Below, in pieces: positions 34,028 through 42,250 of a DNA stretch of 42,480 bases. Under the pieces are notes generated by a model that searched no databases, had not been told where the DNA came from, and saw only the letters and a list, made by a program, of their open reading frames with translations. The stretch lies in contig NZ_LMEO01000029.1 in NCBI RefSeq assembly GCF_001426375.1, positions 1 to 42,480 on the forward strand, written 5' to 3'. Each line of letters starts with the position of its first letter. The stretch's first letter is position 1. Both the position numbers and the translations under genes were made by a program. This stretch comes from Paenibacillus sp. Root444D2 (GTDB lineage: Bacteria; Bacillota; Bacilli; Paenibacillales; NBRC-103111).

Positions 34028-35743
34028 TTAAGAACTATACTGCGCTTGGTGCAGGCGACTATACACACCGCCTACAGCGATGAGTTCCTCGTGTCCGCCC
34101 TGCTCGGTAATGCCTTGCTCCGTTACGACGACAATGCGGTCAGCATTCTTGATCGTCGCCAGTCGGTGGGCAATGACTAGCGTCGTGCGGCCACGCGACA
34201 GCTCAGCCAGCGACTGCTGAATCGCCGCCTCTGTCTCCGTGTCGAGTGCCGACGTCGCCTCATCGAGGATAAGAATCGGCGGATTCTTCAAGAACATCCG
34301 CGCGATCGCGAGGCGCTGCTTCTGACCACCAGAGAGCTTGACGCCGCGCTCACCTACTACCGTATCCAGCCCCTTCGGCTGCGACTGGATATAACCCGCC
34401 AGCTGCGCGCGCCGCGCAGCTTCCCAGATCTCCTCGTCCGTCGCGCCTAGCTTGCCGTACGCGATGTTCTCCCGCAAGGTGCCGGAGAACAGGAACACAT
34501 CCTGCTGCACGATGCCGATTTGACGGCGCAGCGACTCCAGCTGGATGCTGCGAATATCGTGGCCATCAATGGAAATGCTGCCCGCACTCACATCGTAGAA
34601 TCGAGGCAGCAAGCTGCAGATCGTGGTCTTCCCGGCACCGGATGGACCTACGAAAGCAACGGTTTCCCCAGCTCGAATAGATAAGCTGATATCATTCAAT
34701 ACTCGGGCTTCATCCCCGTAGCCGAATGACACCGAGTCGAAGGTAATTTGACCATCTAGATGACTAACCTTCACTGCATTCGGCAGATCAGCTACCTCAG
34801 GCTCCGTATCAATGACTTCAACATACCGTTTAAAGCCGGCAATTCCCTTCGGATAGCTTTCAATGACATTATTAATTTTCTGAATGGGACCCAGAAAAAC
34901 GTTCGTTAAGAGAACAAAAGCAATAAACTCTCCATAGGAAATCTGCTTGTCTATCACGAACCATGTGCCGCAAATAAGGACAAAAACGGTTACCAGACGC
35001 ATCAAAATGTAACTCAGCGAAACGTTCCACGCCATGATTTTATAGGAAAGCAGCTTCGTCAACCGGAACCGTCCATTGTTATCCTCAAACAGCTTCTTCT
35101 CGTAGGACTCATTCGCAAAAGCTTGAACGACACGAATCCCACCGATATTGTCTTCGACTCTTGCATTAATATCGGCAAGGTCGCCCATCATTCTACGGAA
35201 CGTCTTCGTCATTTTTTGATTAAAATACACCGCAATCCATAGCAAGAATGGGACGATAACGAAGGTTAAGAGCGCTAACTTCATATTAATATGAAGCATA
35301 AGCAGGAGTGCACCGATCAGCGTCATTATCGCAATGAACAAGTCCTCTGGACCATGATGCGCAACTTCACCAATCTCAAGCAGATCGTTTGCCATACGGG
35401 ACATTAATTGGCCCGTTTTGTTATTGTCATAGAACCGAAATGAGAGCTTCTGCAGATGATCGAACATCTTTTTCCGCATATCTGTCTCGATATTAATCCC
35501 CAGCTTATGCCCCCAATACGTGACAATGAAATTTAGCACTGTGTTGAGTCCATAGACAGCAAGCAAACCCGCGCAAGCCCAAAGAATCCATTTCCAATTC
35601 CCGGCAGGAAGCAATTTATCGACGACCTGATTAACAGCAAGCGGGAAACCCAATTCTAGGAGCCCAGCCACGACCGCACAGGTAAAATCCAAAATAAATA
35701 AGTGCTTATAGGGCCGATAATACGAAAAAAAGCGTTTTAACAC
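34028..35743 (-). CDS. ABC exporter, permease-ATPase fusion (MsbA/LmrA type)
   Basis: A 571-residue half-transporter: six membrane spans (about 15-295), then the nucleotide-binding domain with Walker A GPSGAGKTT, Q-loop, signature LSGGQKQR, Walker B ILILDEATS and the H-loop (IAHRLATI). It would work as a dimer to export lipids or drugs; no substrate can be named. I prefer the GTG at 35743 because GGTGGGG lies upstream of it; the in-frame extension to 35848 holds a basic, non-homologous stretch. Base composition of the ATPase part is visibly richer in G+C than its surroundings. Confidence 0.9.
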   Translation of the reverse strand: MLKRFFSYYRPYKHLFILDFTCAVVAGLLELGFPLAVNQVVDKLLPAGNWKWILWACAGLLAVYGLNTVLNFIVTYWGHKLGINIETDMRKKMFDHLQKLSFRFYDNNKTGQLMSRMANDLLEIGEVAHHGPEDLFIAIMTLIGALLLMLHINMKLALLTFVIVPFLLWIAVYFNQKMTKTFRRMMGDLADINARVEDNIGGIRVVQAFANESYEKKLFEDNNGRFRLTKLLSYKIMAWNVSLSYILMRLVTVFVLICGTWFVIDKQISYGEFIAFVLLTNVFLGPIQKINNVIESYPKGIAGFKRYVEVIDTEPEVADLPNAVKVSHLDGQITFDSVSFGYGDEARVLNDISLSIRAGETVAFVGPSGAGKTTICSLLPRFYDVSAGSISIDGHDIRSIQLESLRRQIGIVQQDVFLFSGTLRENIAYGKLGATDEEIWEAARRAQLAGYIQSQPKGLDTVVGERGVKLSGGQKQRLAIARMFLKNPPILILDEATSALDTETEAAIQQSLAELSRGRTTLVIAHRLATIKNADRIVVVTEQGITEQGGHEELIAVGGVYSRLHQAQYSS

Positions 35744-35892
35744 GTGTATCCCCACCTTCCTTCGCCTATTATACCTGATAGGATCAGCCTGCTGAAAGCC
35801 TCCTAGAAAATAGGCGATTGTCGGAGGACAGATGTCCACTATTTTCATATATATAGGAGAACGGCATCCTGTGTGTACGGAGGAATGGACTT

Positions 35893-36675
35893 ATGCTCAG
35901 CAATTCATTAGATACAAGGACGGCTATCTTTCTAGCAGCTATGTGCAGCCAAAGCTATATCCAATTTGAAAATGGTTCCGAAAGCGTTATTATGCCGCAC
36001 AACTACCGGATGGTTTCTTCCTTCAAGGCGACTTCCATCCTGAGTGAAAAAGAGTTGTTCGGCTTTATTGCCGAATCCGACGGACAAATTGTCATCGTAT
36101 TTCGAGGAACGCATACGACATCCGATTGGATCTCAGATGCTATTGCCAGGCAAATCCAGTTTCCTTACACAAAAGAGCAGTCCCTCGTACACCAAGGATT
36201 TCTCGACATCTACCGTTCAGCCCGCAAATCGATTGTGACTGCTCTAAACAAACTTTCCACGGAGAAAACGCTGTACATTACAGGGCATAGTTTGGGAGGA
36301 GCCCTCGCTGCTTTATGCGCCGCCGATATTTCCACAAACACGAAATTTAAAAATCCCTCCGTGTATACTTATGCTTCACCGCGTGTTGGAAATCAGGCAT
36401 TCGCTAGTCTTTTCAACCGCCGGACCGGGCCTCACTACCGTATTTATAATACCAATGATATCGTCCCGTTGCTTCCGCCCTTCATCTATAAATCTCCTCG
36501 AACGGATAAGGTTTACCACTACATCCATGTGAAAAAGGGGGTTGAATTAACTTATCAAGGGGGCTCCGTCTCCGCTAACCACACGATTAACAATTATTTT
36601 GCCGAACTTGCCAAGCTGGATCCCCGCTTCACACAGCAGTTATACGAGCAAACTCCGGGATTTTGTCCGAATTGA
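35893..36675 (+). CDS. Class 3 lipase-like alpha/beta hydrolase
   Basis: A 260-residue lipase of the fungal/class 3 type. The nucleophile is Ser133 in TGHSLGG, with Asp189 (NTNDIVPLLP) and His230 (NHTINNY) as the rest of the triad; the oxyanion side is IVFRGTHTTSDWISD. No signal peptide is present, so it is probably intracellular. GGAGG lies before the ATG at 35893. It diverges from the ABC exporter gene and ends in a hairpin. Confidence 0.88.
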   Translation: MLSNSLDTRTAIFLAAMCSQSYIQFENGSESVIMPHNYRMVSSFKATSILSEKELFGFIAESDGQIVIVFRGTHTTSDWISDAIARQIQFPYTKEQSLVHQGFLDIYRSARKSIVTALNKLSTEKTLYITGHSLGGALAALCAADISTNTKFKNPSVYTYASPRVGNQAFASLFNRRTGPHYRIYNTNDIVPLLPPFIYKSPRTDKVYHYIHVKKGVELTYQGGSVSANHTINNYFAELAKLDPRFTQQLYEQTPGFCPN

Positions 36676-36677
36676 AC

Positions 36678-36730
36678 AAGATTGCCAACCACCTGACCAG
36701 AAAGGCCGGGTAGGAGGCAATCTTTATTTT
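36678..36730 (+). terminator. Hairpin terminator after lipase gene
   Basis: AAGATTGCC pairs with GGCAATCTT across a 29-nt loop, followed by a TATTTT tail. Confidence 0.7.
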
Positions 36731-36805
36731 GCTTAGATCAGCTGCCCTTCTAAAGAGGAAGGTTTAAACAACTCAATAAAGGTAAAAATAGGAGTCGATA
36801 CTTAT

Positions 36806-36834
36806 TTGCATCTACTTACGCTATTCGATTATTT
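36806..36834 (+). promoter_or_regulatory. Candidate promoter of the small membrane-protein pair
   Basis: -35 TTGCAT (36806-36811), 17-nt spacer, -10 TTATTT (36829-36834). The -10 is weak. Confidence 0.4.
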
Positions 36835-36854
36835 TGTAGCAAAGGAGCCTTGCC

Positions 36855-37325
36855 TTGATTCTAGTCATTTGCTTGTTTTTTGTTTGGTTTAGTATCTTTA
36901 TATTTGCCTTTTTACCCACTAAGTTGTCTGTCATTACGAACGTGCTGCTTTACATGTTCTTAGCTGTCGTGGACATTAACAAATTAACGATCTTAAGTGA
37001 CACTATAGGCGTTTTCCAACTCAGCAAAAAGGTTCCTGAATTCCTTTCGATGATTATACATAGGGATTTCACCTTTTCATTAACACTTCTTACTTTTGCC
37101 AATGTCTACCTGACCACATTGAAACGCAGTACAAAAATAGGCATTTCTTTGTATACATTTTCTTTTCTCTTGGGCACAAGTCAATTCCTAAGATTCTATG
37201 GCGTATTAACCTATAAGAGATGGAATATCTTCTATGAGTGTCTACTACTCATCTCACTAATGATTATAACTTATTGGTTCGGCCGCTTATTAATTCATCT
37301 AATGCAAAGGGAGAGGACTCTATGA
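36855..37325 (+). CDS. Small multi-span membrane protein
   Basis: A 156-residue protein with four or five membrane spans and short loops; no motif is recognised, though its size, composition and pairing recall CBO0543-type Firmicutes membrane proteins. The start is TTG at 36855, five nucleotides after AAAGGAGCC. Its stop overlaps the start of the next gene (ATGA), so the two are translated together, perhaps as partners in one membrane complex. It is AT-rich compared with nearby genes. Confidence 0.6.
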   Translation: MILVICLFFVWFSIFIFAFLPTKLSVITNVLLYMFLAVVDINKLTILSDTIGVFQLSKKVPEFLSMIIHRDFTFSLTLLTFANVYLTTLKRSTKIGISLYTFSFLLGTSQFLRFYGVLTYKRWNIFYECLLLISLMIITYWFGRLLIHLMQRERTL

Positions 37326-37828
37326 ACGACATAACCATTTACGATAATCGATTTAACGGAAATGAATGGTTCGTCATTGCGATGATTGTCGTAGGGACCC
37401 TTGCGATTTGGATATTGCCAAAAAAGTTCAACTTAACTCAGAGCTTGTTTAATTTATTGATTGGGGTCGTTTTTGGTCTCATGTTTGATCACACCATCGC
37501 TGTCCCTCCCTTTGATTTGTACGATGTAGGTGACGAATCCCGTTATCAGCTGTTTGATATTTTCTCCTATACGATGTATGCACCATTTGGGTATATATTT
37601 ATTTATTTTTACAAAAAATGGGGCGTACGTGGTTTTTACACGATACCCTACATCTTACTCTGGACATCAATGGGCATAGGTGTCGAGTGGCTTAGTGTAC
37701 TTGTTGGTATTTTTCATTACAAACATGGGTATCAACTCGTTTATTCGATACCGATTTATTTATTTTTGCAATCTATTCACTTATTACTTTATCAAACGTT
37801 TTTTCCGGAGCGTAAGACGATTTCATAA
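37322..37828 (+). CDS. Small multi-span membrane protein, partner
   Basis: A 168-residue protein with about five spans. The sequence MGIGVEWLSVLVGIFHYKHGYQ recalls the CBO0543 family, whose function is unknown. I chose the ATG at 37322 (GGGAGAGG upstream), four nucleotides overlapping the preceding gene; the longer frame from 37238 runs inside that gene. It is closed by a hairpin terminator at 37866-37899. Confidence 0.6.
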   Translation: MNDITIYDNRFNGNEWFVIAMIVVGTLAIWILPKKFNLTQSLFNLLIGVVFGLMFDHTIAVPPFDLYDVGDESRYQLFDIFSYTMYAPFGYIFIYFYKKWGVRGFYTIPYILLWTSMGIGVEWLSVLVGIFHYKHGYQLVYSIPIYLFLQSIHLLLYQTFFPERKTIS

Positions 37829-37865
37829 ACAGCTTCTAGAGAACATTCTTTTCCTCACACGTTTC

Positions 37866-37899
37866 AACCCTGACAGACTCTTGTCAGGGTTGTTTGTTT
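37866..37899 (+). terminator. Intrinsic terminator
   Basis: AACCCTGACA pairs with TGTCAGGGTT, followed by GTTTGTTT. Ends the two-gene membrane-protein unit. Confidence 0.85.
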
Positions 37900-37945
37900 A
37901 TAATCGGTTTATACAAATCAATGATTGAAGAAGGGAAATGATCAC

Positions 37946-39481
37946 ATGACGAAATCAACGAATCAAACTGGCATTGTTTTAGCCGGATTACTACTAGCCA
38001 TTCTAATGGCCTCGATGGACAATACCATCGTTGCGACCGCTATGGGCTCCATTATCGCAGACCTCGGAGGACTCGATAAATTCGTTTGGGTCACTTCGGC
38101 TTACATGGTCGCTGAAATGGCAGGGATGCCGATTTTCGGTAAATTATCGGATATGTATGGGCGCAAACGCTTTTTCATCTTTGGTATCTTGGTGTTTATG
38201 CTTGGATCCGCTCTTTGTGGAACAGCCACCTCAATCGTCCAGTTAAGCTTGTACCGGGCCATACAAGGTATTGGCGGCGGTGCTTTGGTACCCATCGCTT
38301 TCACAATCATGTTCGATGCGGTTAAACCGGAAAGCAGAGGCAAGCTAATGGGATTGTTTGGTGCAGTATTCGGTATGTCCAGCATCTTCGGGCCTCTCCT
38401 TGGCGCTTATATGACCGACTATATTAAATGGGAATGGATTTTCTATATTAACTTACCACTTGGATTGATTGCCTTCCTGATGATTGCCATCTTCTATAAG
38501 GAATCCCTCCAGCATGCTAAACAACGTATCGACTGGGCTGGCGCATTCTCGCTTGTAGGTGCCATCGTCTGCCTAATGTTCGCCATGGAGCTTGGGGGCA
38601 AACAATTTGCGTGGAACTCCGCTCAGATCATTGGCTTATTTACCGGATTTGCTGTTCTTACGGTTAGTTTCCTCTATGTGGAGACGCGGGCAGAGGAACC
38701 GATTATCTCCTTTCGGATGTTCCGGGATCGCCTCTATTCGGCAAGTAATGCGATCGCGATGTTAAGCGGAGCCGCCTTCATTACGGCATCTGTCTATATT
38801 CCAATCTTTATTCAAGGTGTTCTCGGAGGAAGTGCAACGAACTCAGGACTCGTACTTCTGCCTATGATGGTCGGCACTGTAGTTACAGCTACGGCTGGGG
38901 GCTTCCTCATTAGTAAATTTTCATATCGAGCCATCCTGATCTCCACCCTCATTCTGCTTGTGGCAGGTATGGCACTGTTAATTACGTTGACACCAGATTC
39001 ATCGCGTTTGCTTATCACTATCTACATGATATTAGTAGGCTTGGGAATTGGCGCTTCATTTTCTGTGCTAAGTAACGCTGCTATACATTCCGTACCTGTC
39101 AGTCAACGCGGGGCAGCGAGCTCTACACTGAATTTCCTTCGCTCACTCGGCATGACGATCGGAATCACCATTTTCGGCATTATTCAAAGCCATTCGTTAA
39201 CCCGGCATTTATCGGATGCCTTTACAGGGAGTGGTCAATCCGCGATGCCGCAGGGTCTAGACTTTAAGGACCCGCATGCCCTGCTTGACCCAGCGACTCG
39301 CACTCAAATTCCGGAGCAAGTGCTTGGGAAAATATCTGAAGGACTCTCCTCCTCCATCGTGGCCACATTTGCGTGGGGACTAATCCCTGCAGTACTAGCT
39401 TTAGCTGCCGCATTTGCTATGAGTAAAGAGAAACTCGTGATAGAAACAGATAAAGAAACGTTCGTTGCCGCAACGCATTAA
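37946..39481 (+). CDS. MFS drug efflux pump, DHA2 (14-span) family
   Basis: A 511-residue proton-driven exporter with fourteen predicted spans. Motif A is GKLSDMYGRKRFFIFG, motif C is GPLLGAYM and the first span holds MASMDNTIVATAM, typical of EmrB/QacA relatives (antiseptics, antibiotics). The ATG at 37946 is preferred to the TTG at 37925, because AGAAGGG lies between them. No regulator gene is adjacent. It is set off by terminators on both sides. Confidence 0.9.
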   Translation: MTKSTNQTGIVLAGLLLAILMASMDNTIVATAMGSIIADLGGLDKFVWVTSAYMVAEMAGMPIFGKLSDMYGRKRFFIFGILVFMLGSALCGTATSIVQLSLYRAIQGIGGGALVPIAFTIMFDAVKPESRGKLMGLFGAVFGMSSIFGPLLGAYMTDYIKWEWIFYINLPLGLIAFLMIAIFYKESLQHAKQRIDWAGAFSLVGAIVCLMFAMELGGKQFAWNSAQIIGLFTGFAVLTVSFLYVETRAEEPIISFRMFRDRLYSASNAIAMLSGAAFITASVYIPIFIQGVLGGSATNSGLVLLPMMVGTVVTATAGGFLISKFSYRAILISTLILLVAGMALLITLTPDSSRLLITIYMILVGLGIGASFSVLSNAAIHSVPVSQRGAASSTLNFLRSLGMTIGITIFGIIQSHSLTRHLSDAFTGSGQSAMPQGLDFKDPHALLDPATRTQIPEQVLGKISEGLSSSIVATFAWGLIPAVLALAAAFAMSKEKLVIETDKETFVAATH

Positions 39482-39510
39482 GAGCAGTTTCCGAATAAAC
39501 CGTGAAGTAC

Positions 39511-39553
39511 AAAAAGACCAGAGATCCACCGCGGATTCCTGGTCTTTCTTTTT
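39511..39553. terminator. Bidirectional terminator
   Basis: AAAAAGACCAG..ATCC pairs with GGAT.CCTGGTCTTTCTTTTT. It lies between the converging MFS and cysK genes. Confidence 0.88.
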
Positions 39554-39565
39554 GAGTTTTAAATA

Positions 39566-40498
39566 TCACTCATCAAATAGATTCGTAGACAAGTACCGCT
39601 CACCGGTATCTGGCAGGATAACAACGATGATCTTCCCTTTATTCTCAGGTCGTTTAGCAATTTCTCTTGCTGCGTAAGCTGCCGCTCCGGAAGAGATGCC
39701 GACCAGCAGACCTTCCGTTTTGGCCAATTCACGGGCCGTCGTTACAGCGTCCTCATTGGTCACTGTAACTATTTCATCTACAATTGATCTATTGAAATTA
39801 TCTGGAACAAACCCAGCACCGATACCCTGAATATGATGCACACCACGACTGCCGCCTGACAAGACGGGTGAATCGGCTGGCTCGACGGCTATCACTTGGA
39901 CCGATGGATTTCTCTGTTTCAGTATCTCACCTACACCTGTGATCGTCCCTCCTGTACCAACTCCAGCGATGAAAATATCGACTTTACCGTCTGTATCATT
40001 CCATATTTCTTCGGCAGTGGTATTTCTATGAATTTCCGGATTGGCCGGATTACTAAATTGCTGCGGTATAAATGAGTTTGGCATCTTTGCAGCTAATTCC
40101 TCTGCTTTTTTAATTGCGCCTAACATGCCTTCAGAGGCTGGCGTGAGAACGAGTTCTGCACCCAGTGCCTTTAATAATTTCCTACGTTCAATACTAAAAG
40201 AATCAGGCAATATAATGATTAACCGATACCCTAGTGCAGCTGCCGCAAAAGCAAGAGCGATTCCTGTATTTCCGCTGGTAGGCTCAATAATGACAGTTTC
40301 TTTATTGATCTTACCGGATTTTTCAGCCTCTTTAATCATAGCGAATCCGATACGATCTTTTACACTGCCAGCCGGGTTAAAATACTCCAACTTCGCGACA
40401 ACTTTGGCATCAAGTCCATGCCGATTATTATAATTCCAAAGCTCGAGCAGCGGCGTATTACCGATTAACTCTGTCAAATTGCTATAAATTTTCGTCAT
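39566..40498 (-). CDS. cysK: Cysteine synthase (O-acetylserine sulfhydrylase)
   Basis: A 310-residue PLP enzyme joining O-acetylserine and sulfide to cysteine. The PLP lysine is Lys47 in [11 protein letters not shown]; the [11 protein letters not shown] loop binds the substrate carboxylate, and [10 protein letters not shown] holds the phosphate. AAGGCGAGG precedes the ATG. The 5' region (40499-40638) has AT-rich half-sites such as TTAAGTTCATAGG that might suit CymR, but this is weak. This is an unusual site for cysK, which in B. subtilis follows ftsH and yacD; a second copy may exist. Confidence 0.94.
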   Translation of the reverse strand: MTKIYSNLTELIGNTPLLELWNYNNRHGLDAKVVAKLEYFNPAGSVKDRIGFAMIKEAEKSGKINKETVIIEPTSGNTGIALAFAAAALGYRLIIILPDSFSIERRKLLKALGAELVLTPASEGMLGAIKKAEELAAKMPNSFIPQQFSNPANPEIHRNTTAEEIWNDTDGKVDIFIAGVGTGGTITGVGEILKQRNPSVQVIAVEPADSPVLSGGSRGVHHIQGIGAGFVPDNFNRSIVDEIVTVTNEDAVTTARELAKTEGLLVGISSGAAAYAAREIAKRPENKGKIIVVILPDTGERYLSTNLFDE

Positions 40499-40635
40499 AA
40501 GAAAACCTCGCCTTCCATTTAAATATTAAACCTATGAACTTAATCGGATAAATACAGCATATCACGCAGGCGAGTGAAAAAATAAATCAATAATGCTGAT
40601 AGATAGGTACGCTATTTTCTTATATTATGCTTATT

Positions 40636-40644
40636 TGGTATAAT
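40636..40644 (+). promoter_or_regulatory. Extended -10 promoter of the nuclease-like gene
   Basis: TGGTATAAT at 40636-40644 (TGn then TATAAT). The -35 is poor. It predicts a start near 40650 and a leader of about 70 nt. Confidence 0.65.
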
Positions 40645-40658
40645 AACCGTAGACGAAG

Positions 40659-40700
40659 AACGTCCTTTAGCCTTTTGGCGAAGGGCGTTTTTTATTTTTT
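40659..40700 (+). terminator. Leader terminator before the nuclease-like gene
   Basis: AACGTCCTT pairs with AAGGGCGTT around an inner GCC-TTTT-GGC hairpin, followed by TTTTATTTTTT. It lies between the promoter and the ribosome binding site, so the gene is read only if this is passed. Confidence 0.85.
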
Positions 40701-40719
40701 TCAGGGGAGGTTTCCGCTA

Positions 40720-41394
40720 TTGAATTTTGAATTTATGCATCAAACGTTCGTTGACTATCATGCTGCTCTCCGTAGCGGAGAAAGAAAGGGGCGTCTCATT
40801 AGGGGACATTTATACGCAGAAAAGTTTTTTCTCCAGAATGTCTGGTTTCCGCTGTTTGGTCATCTCGAACACTTGCATCCGGAGTATGAAATTTATGATT
40901 GGAATCGCAAATCCCAATTTATCGATTTCGCCTATATAACGCCCTTTGGTCGTTTTGGTATTGAATGTGACGGTTTCCAGAGTCATGTCAAAGATATGGA
41001 TCGCGAGAAGTTTAGCTACTCGCTAAATCGAGAAACGTTTCTAACCGCTATGGGGTGGAAAATCATGCATTTCTCCTTCGATGATATACAGAATCGTCCC
41101 GAGGTATGCCGGATGCTCCTGCAAATGGTTATTGGACCTTGCATGATCCGAAATGGAACAACGAATTCGGCTGCTATTTCAGCCGCTAGTATGGAGAAAG
41201 AAGTGCTGCGGTTAGCTTGGAGGCTAAACAGGTGGATTCGCCCTAAGGATGTCATCGACCATATGGACGTTGACTTTCGAACAGCGCGCAAGTGGTTGCG
41301 CTCCCTGGTGGAGAAGGGATGTCTGTCTCCTATCGCTAGAGGGAAGGACATTCGTTTTTATGAATTGAAAGAGGGCTCGTTGGAGCACATATAG
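40720..41394 (+). CDS. PD-(D/E)xK nuclease-like protein with winged-helix C-terminus
   Basis: A 224-residue protein. Residues about 30-125 resemble a DUF559/Vsr-like nuclease fold: Glu34, Asp69 (QFIDFAYI), GIECDG with Glu82 and Asp84, His89, and GWKIMHFSFDDI as the last strand. Residues about 150-215 (RLNRWIRPKDVIDHMDVDFRTARKWLRSLVEKG) look like a winged-helix DNA-binding domain. The start is TTG at 40720, nine nucleotides after GGGGAGG; an upstream frame to 40627 runs through the leader terminator and is rejected. It stands alone. Function unknown; DNA cleavage or a catalytically altered regulator are both possible. Confidence 0.75.
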   Translation: MNFEFMHQTFVDYHAALRSGERKGRLIRGHLYAEKFFLQNVWFPLFGHLEHLHPEYEIYDWNRKSQFIDFAYITPFGRFGIECDGFQSHVKDMDREKFSYSLNRETFLTAMGWKIMHFSFDDIQNRPEVCRMLLQMVIGPCMIRNGTTNSAAISAASMEKEVLRLAWRLNRWIRPKDVIDHMDVDFRTARKWLRSLVEKGCLSPIARGKDIRFYELKEGSLEHI

Positions 41395-41439
41395 GGAGAG
41401 GTGACTTGGCAATTCATGCCCGTCCTTCTCTCCCGTTCC

Positions 41440-41488
41440 TTGACTTTTGACCTTTGACTTTTGATTTCTGACTTCTGATTTCTGATTT
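41440..41488. repeat. Heptanucleotide tandem repeat (TTGACTT)
   Basis: Seven 7-nt units in a row: TTGACTT, TTGACCT, TTGACTT, TTGATTT, CTGACTT, CTGATTT, CTGATTT. Only C/T changes separate them. Confidence 0.85.
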
Positions 41489-41590
41489 CAATGCTTCTCA
41501 TAGCTTCCTATCCCCACTTTCTCATACACATCTAGATTTCTCGCTTCATCATACACATCTTTATCACAACCCTCATTCCCACCTTCATTC

Positions 41591-41854
41591 CTCAACTCCT
41601 CATTCTTCATCACAAACCTCATTCCCATTGGATTAAATACAGTGTTTTTGGAAGATTGAGAGTGGGATGGGCTGTTGCATTGGATGATTTCCAATGGAAA
41701 CATCTGCACTTGGCTTAAATCCTCGATTTCTGAACATTTGAGTGGATTTCGTCCAATCAAATGACTATTTCCGTGTTAAGACCAGATATCTGTTGTATTT
41801 AATCCAATGGTGGATGTGGAGGAGCGAATGAAGGGATCTGTGGGGGATGAATTG
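41591..41854. repeat. 264-bp direct repeat, copy 1
   Basis: Nearly identical to 41926-42189, offset 335 bp at its left end. It contains the MITE-like core 41625-41810 plus a pyrimidine-rich left and purine-rich right flank. No gene is supported between 41395 and the window end. Confidence 0.85.
41625..41810. mobile_element. MITE-like element, copy 1
   Basis: A 186-bp element bounded by perfect 17-bp inverted ends CCATTGGATTAAATACA / TGTATTTAATCCAATGG. Inside are palindromes ATTGGA/TCCAAT and CATTTGA/TCAAATG. No coding capacity, no transposase in the window. No clear target duplication was seen. Confidence 0.65.
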
Positions 41855-41925
41855 ACTTGGTACTAGTTATAAGTCATCCTCACTTCCTCATGCATAACTT
41901 CATTCCAGGCTCACTCCTCAACTTC

Positions 41926-42189
41926 CTCAACTCCTCATTCTTCATCACAAACCTCATTCCCGTTGGATTAAATACAGTGTTTTCCAAAATTGAGAGTGGG
42001 ATGGGCTGTTGCATTGGATGATTTCCAATGGAAACGTCTGCACTTGGCTTAAATCCTCGATTTCTGAACATTTGAGTGGATTTCGTCCAATCAAATGACT
42101 ATTTCCGTGTAGAGACCAGATATCTGTTGTATTTAATCCAATGGTGAATGTGGAGGAGCGAATGGAAGGAAATGTAGGAGATGAATTGA
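41926..42189. repeat. 264-bp direct repeat, copy 2
   Basis: Second copy of 41591-41854, same strand, with a few substitutions and a small change next to the left inverted end. Confidence 0.85.
41960..42144. mobile_element. MITE-like element, copy 2
   Basis: A 185-bp copy whose left end has CCGTTGG in place of CCATTGG. The rest of both inverted ends is kept. Confidence 0.65.
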
Positions 42190-42250
42190 GATAATAAGGG
42201 TTGTAAGTAAAAATAGTAAGTAAGAGTGAGTAGGTATGGGTATGAGTATG

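Noticed and set aside
37238..37321. Upstream extension of the second small membrane protein
   Set aside because: These 28 codons overlap the preceding gene in another frame and lie before a good ribosome binding site for the ATG at 37322.
40499..40638. T-box or S-box leader before cysK
   Set aside because: No specifier loop, no TGGN antiterminator bulge and no SAM aptamer blocks; the gap is short and AT-rich.
41488..42071. Two similar minus-strand frames (90 and 63 residues)
   Set aside because: They repeat because the 264-bp DNA repeat is duplicated; starts have no ribosome binding site and the frames cross the inverted ends.
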